Part shown: one piece after another, positions 34,546-42,143 of the stretch | Layout of the letters: each line of letters opens with the position of its first letter | How positions within the stretch are numbered: the first letter of the stretch is position 1 | Made by a program: the position numbers and the translations under genes | The notes under the pieces: generated by a model | Databases searched by the model: none | What the model was told of the DNA's origin: nothing | Seen by the model: the letters and a program-made list of their open reading frames with translations, nothing else | Assembly (NCBI GenBank): GCA_002305545.1 | Contig: DBRG01000023.1 | Location: 62,001 to 126,000, forward strand | Origin: Bacteroidales bacterium UBA1374 | GTDB taxonomy: Bacteria > Bacteroidota > Bacteroidia > Bacteroidales > UBA932 | Length of the DNA stretch: 64,000 nucleotides | Reading direction: 5' to 3'

Positions 34546-36796
34546 TGTATAAAGGTTTTATTAATTCTTCCCTGGTGGCAGGCATGGACAGGATTTTACC
34601 CCTGGCATCGCAAAGAGCGAGCCAGACTGAAAGCGCATAAATCAGCGGAGGTTCTCCTATTGCTCTGGAATTATGTATATTACGCGGCTCAGGGTTTCCC
34701 TGGAATAAATCTATATGAAAATGTTCAGGGAGTTCGTAAATCCCCGGGATCTTGTAATTATCCAGAGAATTGGTAAGCAGCTGTCCTTTTTCATCTGTAA
34801 TAAGCTTTTCCAGGGTACACCACCCCATTCCCTGAATGAATGCGCCGTGAATCTGCCCCAGGTCAATTCCCTGGTCTATGGATTCTCCGCAATCGTGCAG
34901 GATCCAGACATCCGGGACCTTGAATTCCCCGGTCAGCAGGTTTAATTCCACCATGGTAACAGCACACCCCATCACATAGTACCAATAAGGACGGCCCTCC
35001 ATGGTTTTCAATTCAAACCCGATACCTTCCCTTTTATAGAAACCTTTTTCACTCAGGGACTCGAGGGCCATATAGGCATTTAGTGCCAATTGATTGAAAG
35101 AAACGCTTTTTCCGGCTTCTTTACATGCAATGGCGTTATTTTTCCACTCCAGCCTGCCTTTATCCAATCCCATGATTTCCAGGGCAACCGGATTAAGGCG
35201 CTTTTTGAGTTTATCACAGGCATCTTTCAGCGCAGAACCTGCAAAGTCACTTCCCGTAGAAGCAGCAGTAGAGGTAGTGTTGGGAATAACAGCGGTGGAA
35301 GTATCACAAACCCTTACCCGTTCTATGGAAATACCCAGTTCGCGGGATACCACCGTTCGGGATTTGTCGTACAGCCCCTGTCCCATTTCCGTACCCGGAA
35401 TATGAATAAGCACCGACCCGTCACGGTATATATTGACAAGTGCTCCTGCCTGGTTAAAGAAGCTTTCATTGAAGGATATGCCAAACTTGCCGGGGACCAG
35501 GGCCAGGCCACGCTTGACAGAAACATGTTTTTTGTTGAAAACATTGATCTGTTTGCGCAAAGCGTTGTATCCGCTTTTTTCGAGGATCTGACGGTGTGCT
35601 GCCCGCAAAATGTTGTTTTCCACCAGCATATTACACGGTGTCGTGTTGTTTTTCTTTATACCGTAATAGTTTTGCCACCGTGCCGCCGCAGGATCCTTTC
35701 CCAGCGTTCCGGCTATTTGCGTAATAATGGATTCAATGATGGAAAAAGCCTGGGGCACCCCAAAGCCCCTGAATGCGGTGCTGCTGGGTTTGTTTGTCTT
35801 GCAGGGGTAGTAAATGACATTCATGTTGGGAATGAAATAAGCCCCGTCTATGTGGAAAAGACTGTGATGAAGAACAGCATAGGAAACATCTGTACACCAA
35901 CCGCAGTCAAAAGCCACGGACAAGTCAATGGCGAGGATCTTTCCCAGGTGATCAAAACCAACCTCCCAGCTGGCTTTGAAGGGATGCCTCTTTCCAGAGA
36001 CACGGAAGTCTTGTTCCCTTTCAAGGATAAGAAGAACAGGCTTGTTTGTTTTCCAGGCCAGAAGGGAAGACCAGGCCACCGCCCAGTTGGCCTGTGCCTG
36101 TTTTCCTCCAAAACCTCCGCCAATGCAGCCCGCTTCCACCTCAATGTCCGAGGCCTTGAGCTTGAGCAATGAAGCGGCAAAACGCTGGTTATCCGAAGGG
36201 CTCTGCGTAGATGCGCGGATAAAGAATCCTCCCTGATGCCGGGGAACGGCATAAGCCGAGTGGGGCTCAAAATAGTAATGCTCCTGCCCCCCGGCCCGCA
36301 GGGATCCTTTTTCCCTGAAAGGGGCTTTTTCCATAGCTTCCCGGGTGTTTCCCCTGATCAGGTGCAGTGGCTCGAATAAAAAATCTTTTTTATCCATGGA
36401 TTCCTCGAGCGTAAGTACCGGAGGCAGAACCTCCCATTTCCACTGTATGAGTGAGGCCGCCTTTTTTGCGTTCTCAAGGGTGTCGGCCGCAACCAGGCAG
36501 ACAACATGTCCCAGGTAACCGCAAACCCCGCCCACCGGGAGCAGGCAGGGCTCATCATCTATGATGGGGGCCATCGAATTGGGCCCCGGAATATCACTTG
36601 CCGTAACCACTGCTGCGACACCGGGGATAGCCAGTGACGCCGAAGTGTCCAGCTCAAGCAGACGCGCATGGGCATAGGGTGAGGAAACGGCGTATCCCCT
36701 GAGTGTGCCTTCATAAAGCTCCAGATCGGGAAGGTAGCGGGTCTGACCTGCCAGATGTGCCGCTTCCCTGTATTGCGTGAATTTATCTTCCGTCAT
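34535..36796 (-). CDS. Molybdenum-hydroxylase large subunit (xanthine-dehydrogenase-like, altered pocket)
   Basis: The 753-residue protein matches the molybdopterin-binding part of xanthine dehydrogenase along its length: GYLGHVVCLVAADT, IGGGFGGKQ (about 225-233), STAFRGFGVPQ (about 339-349), KFGISFNESFFNQAGAL, GTEMGQGLYDK and, near the C-terminus, SRAIGEPPLIYA with the catalytic Glu. By alignment in my head with bovine and Rhodobacter enzymes, both stacking Phe residues are kept. The purine-binding Glu (bovine Glu802) is Gln233, and Arg (bovine Arg880) is His311. It should hydroxylate a heterocycle or aldehyde, but probably not xanthine in the usual way. The start at ATG 36796 is preferred over 36817. 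It overlaps the Fe-S/FAD subunit gene by 14 bases. Confidence 0.88.
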   Translation of the reverse strand: MTEDKFTQYREAAHLAGQTRYLPDLELYEGTLRGYAVSSPYAHARLLELDTSASLAIPGVAAVVTASDIPGPNSMAPIIDDEPCLLPVGGVCGYLGHVVCLVAADTLENAKKAASLIQWKWEVLPPVLTLEESMDKKDFLFEPLHLIRGNTREAMEKAPFREKGSLRAGGQEHYYFEPHSAYAVPRHQGGFFIRASTQSPSDNQRFAASLLKLKASDIEVEAGCIGGGFGGKQAQANWAVAWSSLLAWKTNKPVLLILEREQDFRVSGKRHPFKASWEVGFDHLGKILAIDLSVAFDCGWCTDVSYAVLHHSLFHIDGAYFIPNMNVIYYPCKTNKPSSTAFRGFGVPQAFSIIESIITQIAGTLGKDPAAARWQNYYGIKKNNTTPCNMLVENNILRAAHRQILEKSGYNALRKQINVFNKKHVSVKRGLALVPGKFGISFNESFFNQAGALVNIYRDGSVLIHIPGTEMGQGLYDKSRTVVSRELGISIERVRVCDTSTAVIPNTTSTAASTGSDFAGSALKDACDKLKKRLNPVALEIMGLDKGRLEWKNNAIACKEAGKSVSFNQLALNAYMALESLSEKGFYKREGIGFELKTMEGRPYWYYVMGCAVTMVELNLLTGEFKVPDVWILHDCGESIDQGIDLGQIHGAFIQGMGWCTLEKLITDEKGQLLTNSLDNYKIPGIYELPEHFHIDLFQGNPEPRNIHNSRAIGEPPLIYALSVWLALCDARGKILSMPATREELIKPLYNEK

Positions 36797-38198
36797 GTTC
36801 CCCGTTATATGATTCATAAAGAAGGATCAGCATATTTTTTGCCACATCCATCCGGTATGCGGCGCTTCCCCGTACATCTGAAATGGGGGAAAAGTCCTTT
36901 TCCAGGCAGGCCGAGGCTTTCTGGCAATTGGCCCGGGAAAAGACCTTCCCTTTGAGAAAGCGCTCTGTATGCAGGGCACGTGCCGGAACAGCCGCCATGC
37001 CGCCGTAAGCCAGGCGCACCGAGGAGCATGTTTTCCCCTCCACCCGGACAGATGCCGCAAAAGAAACGGAACTGATGTCCATGTTTTTGCGCCTTGACTG
37101 CTTATGGGCAAAATGATAAGTCCCATCTGCAGGGAAAGGAAATTCCACCGCCAGAAGCACCTCATCTGACCGTAGGGCCACTTTGCGGTATCCTGTGGTG
37201 AAAAGGCCTGCTTTTATGCGACGAGTCCCACGTGGTCCGCAAACAACACAAACAGCGTCATGTGCAAGACAAAGCGGCATGGTGTCCCCTACGGGAGATC
37301 CGTCGGCTATGTTGCCTCCGATAGACGCCTGGTTCCGGACCTGTAAAGAAGCAAAGGAATCCAGGTAAGGCGTCATGTAAGGAAAATGTTGTGCCATTTG
37401 CCCTTTCATGGTTTCAAAACTGCAACCTGCACCAATGGAAATCCCTGAATCAGAAACGTGTACCTGCAACAATTCACGCACCCTTGAAATATCAATGACA
37501 GTGCCTTTATAGTCCACGCAGGAGCCTGTAAAGCCCGAGGCAATGCGAGCCCCGGGATATTTCTTTCTGGCCGCATATAAATCCTCCAGGGTAAGGGGAA
37601 GCAGGTATGCATTGTCCCCCTGCACAAAAACGTGCATCCGCTTTTCCACTTGTGGAAAATCCAGGGGTTCTTCCCTTCCGGCCTTCAGTTCCGGGCTCCT
37701 GTCCAGGGAAATCACGGCGTCCAGGATGGATTGATAGCCGGTACAACGGCAAAGATTCCCGGATAAAGAACGCCTGATCTCGTCCTGGCTCATCGGAAGG
37801 CGGTTTTTCATATGGATGTAGGAAGATAAGACCATCCCCGGTGAGCAGACACCACACTGGCTTGCCCTTTCCCGTAAAAAAGCCTCCCTGATGGGACCGG
37901 TATCCAGAAGTCGTTCCGGTGCCTCTATCGTCAGCAAATGTTTACCGTGAAGCCGGGGAAGACGCATGAGGCAGGAATCTGCAGAAACCCTTTTTTCAAG
38001 CCCCGTCGCCTCATCCATTTCGGCCACAATCACCGTGCAGGCTCCGCAATCTCCTGCCCCGCACACCTCTTTTGTCCCCGTCAATTTTTCATACTGGCGC
38101 AGGTAATGAAGGACTGAACAGGAAAGGGGCGGGCTGCCCCGTCGGGAAAAATCAATTACCCGGGGTTTTCCATTCAGATAAAAGCGAAGTAAATCCAT
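36783..38198 (-). CDS. Molybdenum-hydroxylase small subunit with 2Fe-2S and FAD domains
   Basis: The 471-residue protein corresponds to XdhA of the Rhodobacter type, in which the Fe-S and FAD parts are fused. Two 2Fe-2S clusters are visible: a plant-ferredoxin type with Cys46, 51, 54 and 76 (VCGAGDCGACTV) and a helical type with Cys115, 118, 150 and 152 (SQCGVCSPGM, NLCRCTGYQ). The FAD domain (about 200-370) has ASGFTGSCVDYKG and the flavin-binding ASIGGNIADGSPVGD, followed by a CO-dehydrogenase-flavoprotein C-terminal domain. It passes electrons from the Mo site to NAD or another acceptor. The start is ATG 38198, 10 bases after the GH20 stop. No XdhC-type maturation gene is in the window. 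Confidence 0.9.
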   Translation of the reverse strand: MDLLRFYLNGKPRVIDFSRRGSPPLSCSVLHYLRQYEKLTGTKEVCGAGDCGACTVIVAEMDEATGLEKRVSADSCLMRLPRLHGKHLLTIEAPERLLDTGPIREAFLRERASQCGVCSPGMVLSSYIHMKNRLPMSQDEIRRSLSGNLCRCTGYQSILDAVISLDRSPELKAGREEPLDFPQVEKRMHVFVQGDNAYLLPLTLEDLYAARKKYPGARIASGFTGSCVDYKGTVIDISRVRELLQVHVSDSGISIGAGCSFETMKGQMAQHFPYMTPYLDSFASLQVRNQASIGGNIADGSPVGDTMPLCLAHDAVCVVCGPRGTRRIKAGLFTTGYRKVALRSDEVLLAVEFPFPADGTYHFAHKQSRRKNMDISSVSFAASVRVEGKTCSSVRLAYGGMAAVPARALHTERFLKGKVFSRANCQKASACLEKDFSPISDVRGSAAYRMDVAKNMLILLYESYNGEHDGR

Positions 38199-38208
38199 AA
38201 CAGGTCTT

Positions 38209-40413
38209 TTATTTTTCAATCCAGAGGTCTTGCAGATAAAACGTAAGGGGATCGTTTCCCTTGTCTATAACCAGGCGGACCGATAATACGGGAGAATCCG
38301 GGACAAAACGGCATCCGCCGTTTTCCCAGGGACAGGCAACGCGTTTGAAGTCAACGCCATTGGAAGAATATTCCACATGGGCAAAATCAACAACATCAAT
38401 ATCTACCGCGGGCAAACCTGTCCGGACACGTATTCCGGACGTATGAACCGGTTGTTCAAAGGTAAACTGGATGGTTTGTCCTTCCTGCAACGGGCCAAAG
38501 CATTGCACATAAGTAGACGGGTTGTTGTCGCCCAGGTTTGAAAGGGGCGTCCTCCGGTTAATTTCCAGGTTCCCGGTAACATGGGTAACGGGTTTGAGGT
38601 TGCGGTCGTAAGGCAAATCGGCCTCGACCACAATGCTCCGGACATCGTCCCTGTAAAAAGCCGCAAAACGGTAAGGTTCAGGATGATCTGTTTTTATGGG
38701 AGCAGTATACAAAGACGAGCAGGGTCCGGGATCGGACCCGTCGCTGGTATAGCGCATGACCATCCACGGATACTCATTATCTGCAACTATGTAGCCGTTC
38801 ATATAACCGGCGTGCGGGGGAGGTACACGAAAACGGATGCCCATGAAATACAAGCGGTCAAAATGTGTAAGCGAGAGACGGGTATTGAAATCTTCCCAGT
38901 CTTTTTTTGCCAGGGGGCTCCAGGCCACCTCGGCAAGGGCACTAAGCCGGGGATACACCTGGTATTCTGCGATGCGCTCAGGCCTGTCCATCAATTCGGA
39001 CCACAGCCCTCCCTGGATGCCAAGAACAAGTTCTTCCCGGGCAGGATCAATTCCCGCCATCTGAACGGGGTCAAATGAATACACTTTCTCCACATCGGAG
39101 ATAGCCGCCCATGTCATGCCGCGTTCGGCCGGGGTGTGCTTCATGTCAATGTAGCAATGCGAGGCCGGCTGGGCAATGACCCGGTATCCCCCGTTTACGG
39201 CCTGGGTGATCTTTTCAATGGACTTCCAGGCATGAACAACGGTTTTTTCCCGATCCAGGTTTCCGCCATCCATTATATCATCCCACCCCACCAGTGTTTT
39301 TTCGTATTTATTGAGGATTCCCTGCATGCGCGCTGCAAAGTAAGCCTGCATGCCGGCAGGATCTTCCATGTGATGTTCTTGCATGTATGTTGTGCAGCGT
39401 GTACAGCTGGCCCACTGGCTGGTTACCACTTCGTCCCCCCCAATGTGAAAATACCGGGAAGGAAAGAGCGCTGACATTTCACGGACAATATCATCCAGCA
39501 TCTGGTAATTCTTTTCATAAGAAGCGCACCAGACATTGTTGCTGGTCCCCTGGATGCTTAGTTCCACCTCTTCTGTCAGGTCGCAGAGGATGTCGGGATA
39601 GCTGGCAATTGCGGCTTTGGAATGCCCCGGAAGATCAATCTCGGGGATGATCTCTATATGTCGTGCCGCAGCATAGGCCACGATCTGACGTATTTCCTGC
39701 TGGGTATAATAGCCACCATATATTTCTCCTGCATGGCCATAGGTTGTGGGCAGGACCTGGCCCGGGCCGCGCCAGGCTCCTTTTTGTGTCAGGAAAGGAT
39801 ATTTTTTTATTTCAACACGCCAGCCATTGTCATCGGAAAGATGCCAGTGGAAAACGTTCAGCTTGTGCCTGGACATCCAGTCAATGAAACGCTTGACGTA
39901 TTCAACAGTATAGAACTGGCGGCTTACGTCCAGCATCATGCCACGGTGCGAAAACCTTGGGTAATCTTTGATCTGAACGCAGGGCACCCTGACCTGAAGG
40001 GAAGGCTGGTATTGATCCGGCTGGTAAACAGGTTGGTATACATTGGCCGGAAACAACTGGAGGAGTGTTTGCGTGCCATAGAAAAAACCCGCGGAATCGC
40101 CGGCGCCAATCTCTGTATAGTCTTTTGTTACGCGCAATGTGTAACCTTCAGCGGGAAGGGAACTGTCATAGGAAAAAACGAGGGCATTAGAGGAGGGGCG
40201 GGTTTTCGCGGTCTTGATAGCTATTCCCGTGGACGGCTCTATGGTTTCCCTGAACAAGGCGGCCGCGTCCCGGGCCAAAGGAAGTGCTGCATCTTGAAAG
40301 TACATGGAAGTCTGCCTACTGAAAAGAAAATAGCCTTCTCCGGGAATTGTTTCTACAGGAGCAGGGATCAGGTGGAGCAAGGAGGTCATAAATAAAGCCA
40401 GTAAAGTATTCAT
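38209..40413 (-). CDS. GH20 beta-N-acetylhexosaminidase
   Basis: The 734-residue protein removes terminal GlcNAc or GalNAc residues. A short N-terminal hydrophobic stretch looks like a signal peptide. A GH20b domain (about 25-145) precedes the catalytic barrel, with HRGMMLDVSRQF, HWHLSDDNGWR and the catalytic Asp-Glu pair in FHIGGDEV (about residue 327). A C-terminal discoidin-like domain (about 600-734, with NNPSTYVQCFGPLQEGQTI) may bind carbohydrate. Length and layout are normal for Bacteroidota. The start is ATG 40413; a GTG two codons upstream is less likely. It lies 2 bases after the DUF4251 gene and 10 before the XdhA-like gene, so it is in the same operon. Likely periplasmic. Confidence 0.92.
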   Translation of the reverse strand: MNTLLALFMTSLLHLIPAPVETIPGEGYFLFSRQTSMYFQDAALPLARDAAALFRETIEPSTGIAIKTAKTRPSSNALVFSYDSSLPAEGYTLRVTKDYTEIGAGDSAGFFYGTQTLLQLFPANVYQPVYQPDQYQPSLQVRVPCVQIKDYPRFSHRGMMLDVSRQFYTVEYVKRFIDWMSRHKLNVFHWHLSDDNGWRVEIKKYPFLTQKGAWRGPGQVLPTTYGHAGEIYGGYYTQQEIRQIVAYAAARHIEIIPEIDLPGHSKAAIASYPDILCDLTEEVELSIQGTSNNVWCASYEKNYQMLDDIVREMSALFPSRYFHIGGDEVVTSQWASCTRCTTYMQEHHMEDPAGMQAYFAARMQGILNKYEKTLVGWDDIMDGGNLDREKTVVHAWKSIEKITQAVNGGYRVIAQPASHCYIDMKHTPAERGMTWAAISDVEKVYSFDPVQMAGIDPAREELVLGIQGGLWSELMDRPERIAEYQVYPRLSALAEVAWSPLAKKDWEDFNTRLSLTHFDRLYFMGIRFRVPPPHAGYMNGYIVADNEYPWMVMRYTSDGSDPGPCSSLYTAPIKTDHPEPYRFAAFYRDDVRSIVVEADLPYDRNLKPVTHVTGNLEINRRTPLSNLGDNNPSTYVQCFGPLQEGQTIQFTFEQPVHTSGIRVRTGLPAVDIDVVDFAHVEYSSNGVDFKRVACPWENGGCRFVPDSPVLSVRLVIDKGNDPLTFYLQDLWIEK

Positions 40414-40415
40414 AG

Positions 40416-40883
40416 TCACATTTTCAAATTTCCCAGGTAAGTAATTCCTTGCCGGGTACTGCTGTTAATAGAAAGGGTAGACATTCCGCTCAAAGTGATT
40501 TTTAGATAGAATGTAATGTTTTCGTTGGTTTCTGTTTTGGATGTAAAGACAATGGAGTACCCTTTCCGTTCATTGAATGATGTCTGGGTTTGAACTTCCG
40601 TGTTTTCCAGCTCTATGGCCAGTTTGCGGGGGTCAGCGGGAGCGTTGTAGGACCTCCCGAAATACGGCAGGTAAGCAGACACGCGTGTGCTGTCAAACCT
40701 CATTTCATAAAGCGGGGAAAGCATAACGGACCTTCCTGTGGCGGGGTTGGCCCTGTCAAAGAGGATCACAAATCGCCCGCTTTCCACAATGGCTTTCACC
40801 TGCTCTTCCTTATTGTCCTGGCCGTATGTGGTGCCAGACAGCAGAAACAGCAGGCATAAAGAAAGAAGGAAGCGTGTTTTCAT
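40416..40883 (-). CDS. DUF4251 secreted protein
   Basis: The 155-residue protein has a signal peptide (cleavage near TTYGQ, about residue 21) and a small beta-rich domain typical of DUF4251, including VESGRFVILFDRANP, MRFDSTRVSAYLPYFGRSY and KGYSIVFTSKTETNENITFYL. The family is found widely in Bacteroidales and has no established function that I know. It lies between the NamZ-like and GH20 genes with 2-base gaps on both sides, so it is certainly in the same operon; whether it takes part in glycan handling is unknown. Confidence 0.85.
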   Translation of the reverse strand: MKTRFLLSLCLLFLLSGTTYGQDNKEEQVKAIVESGRFVILFDRANPATGRSVMLSPLYEMRFDSTRVSAYLPYFGRSYNAPADPRKLAIELENTEVQTQTSFNERKGYSIVFTSKTETNENITFYLKITLSGMSTLSINSSTRQGITYLGNLKM

Positions 40884-40885
40884 GG

Positions 40886-42076
40886 TTATTGGGGGTAGAT
40901 AAGGTATTGGTTGCGTTTGATCTTAAAATCCTCCAGCTGATCATACCAGAGGGCTGCGATTTCGTCGGCAGTCTTTCCCTGGAGGATCATGGGGCGGACA
41001 TAGTCCACACCAACAAGCTTTTCAAAATACGAGGTAAAGAATTCATCCCCGATTCCTGCGTTTTCATTCAGGTTGCGGTATGCGTCTATCACGTATTGAA
41101 GGTCAAATCCGTTGGCACGGATCACTTCGTCGGGCGGGGAAATGCGAAGGTCCACACCGTAGCAAAGGACATCCTTTTGAATGGGATTCCTTGCCCCGGG
41201 TGCTGATTGGGGAGTAAAGGAAAAATCATGGCCGGCCATTTGGGGGTGACCATATACCTGGAAGGGGAAATCGGTTCCACGCCCCAGACTTACAGGGGTT
41301 GCCTCGAACAGGCAGATGGAGGGGTACAGATAGATGGAGCGGTTGTTAGGCAGGTTGGGTGAGGGCTTTACCGGCAATTCATAGAGGGTCTGGTGTGTGT
41401 AATTAAGGCAGGGAATAACGGTCAGGGGTGGCTGCAGGCTGTCTTTAAGCCAGAATTCCCCATTGATCATGCAAGCCAGTTCCCCCAGCGTCATGGCGTG
41501 TACCACAGGTATGGGAATTACTCCCACAAAAGAACGGTATTGCATGTCCAGCACAGGACCCGAGGCCATGTGCCCATTGGGATTGGGCCGGTCCAGTACA
41601 AGCAGCGGCACGTTGTTCGTTGCGCAGGCTTCCATCAGGTAATAAAGGGACGACAGGTAGGTATAAAAACGGAGTCCCACGTCCTGAATGTCAAAAATGG
41701 CAATATCAATTTGCTTCATCAGGCTGTCTGCAGGAACCGCACCGCGGCCGTATACTGAAATGATGGGAATACCGGTTTTGGGGTCTGTCTGGTGGTCAAT
41801 CTGTGCGCCGGCGTCTTCATTGCCCCTGAAACCGTGCTCCGGGGCAAAGATCATTCTGATATCCACACCCAGGGAGAGCAGGCTGTCAACCAGGTGTGTG
41901 CCGTCTATAAGGGCAGTGTGGTTGGTAAGCAGCCCCACCCTTTTTCCTTCGATCAGGGAAAGGTAAGCCTCTGTGTTTTCCGCTCCGGTGCGGAGTGAAG
42001 TATTTTCCCGTGGATTCCCGCAGGAAACCAGGGCCAGGGATAGGCCCAGAATTCCGATGTAAAATAAGTGTTTCAT
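40886..42076 (-). CDS. NamZ-type exo-beta-N-acetylmuramidase (DUF1343) lipoprotein
   Basis: The 396-residue protein has a lipobox LALVSC (Cys at about residue 19). Its DUF1343/YbbC core includes KRVGLLTNHTALIDGTHLVD, IFAPEHGFRGNEDAGAQIDH, DIQDVGLRFYTYLSSLYYLME and LDRPNPNG. This family is known to contain exo-lytic N-acetylmuramidases (NamZ, GH171) that release MurNAc from peptidoglycan fragments. With the GH20 enzyme two genes downstream it could split MurNAc-GlcNAc chains from both sugar types. It is the first gene of the six-gene operon and is divergent from sdhA. No clear TAnnTTTG element on this strand was found upstream. Confidence 0.88.
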   Translation of the reverse strand: MKHLFYIGILGLSLALVSCGNPRENTSLRTGAENTEAYLSLIEGKRVGLLTNHTALIDGTHLVDSLLSLGVDIRMIFAPEHGFRGNEDAGAQIDHQTDPKTGIPIISVYGRGAVPADSLMKQIDIAIFDIQDVGLRFYTYLSSLYYLMEACATNNVPLLVLDRPNPNGHMASGPVLDMQYRSFVGVIPIPVVHAMTLGELACMINGEFWLKDSLQPPLTVIPCLNYTHQTLYELPVKPSPNLPNNRSIYLYPSICLFEATPVSLGRGTDFPFQVYGHPQMAGHDFSFTPQSAPGARNPIQKDVLCYGVDLRISPPDEVIRANGFDLQYVIDAYRNLNENAGIGDEFFTSYFEKLVGVDYVRPMILQGKTADEIAALWYDQLEDFKIKRNQYLIYPQ

Positions 42077-42117
42077 GCAACGAAGTTATGAAAAAATTGC
42101 ATCTCGGCATTGTTTTG

Positions 42118-42125
42118 TATTTTTG
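42118..42125 (+). promoter_or_regulatory. -7 element for sdhA
   Basis: TATTTTTG matches TAnnTTTG and ends 18 bases before the ATG at 42144, supporting that start over the longer frame from 42075. Confidence 0.55.
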
Positions 42126-42143
42126 TCTTTCAAACCAAATATC

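Noticed and set aside
35090..36172. A 360-codon open frame antisense to the molybdopterin subunit
   Set aside because: It shows no family motif and the sense frame contains all the conserved hydroxylase motifs.
42075..42143. N-terminal extension of sdhA from an ATG at 42075
   Set aside because: The extension crosses the TATTTTTG element and homologues begin at the ATG 42144.
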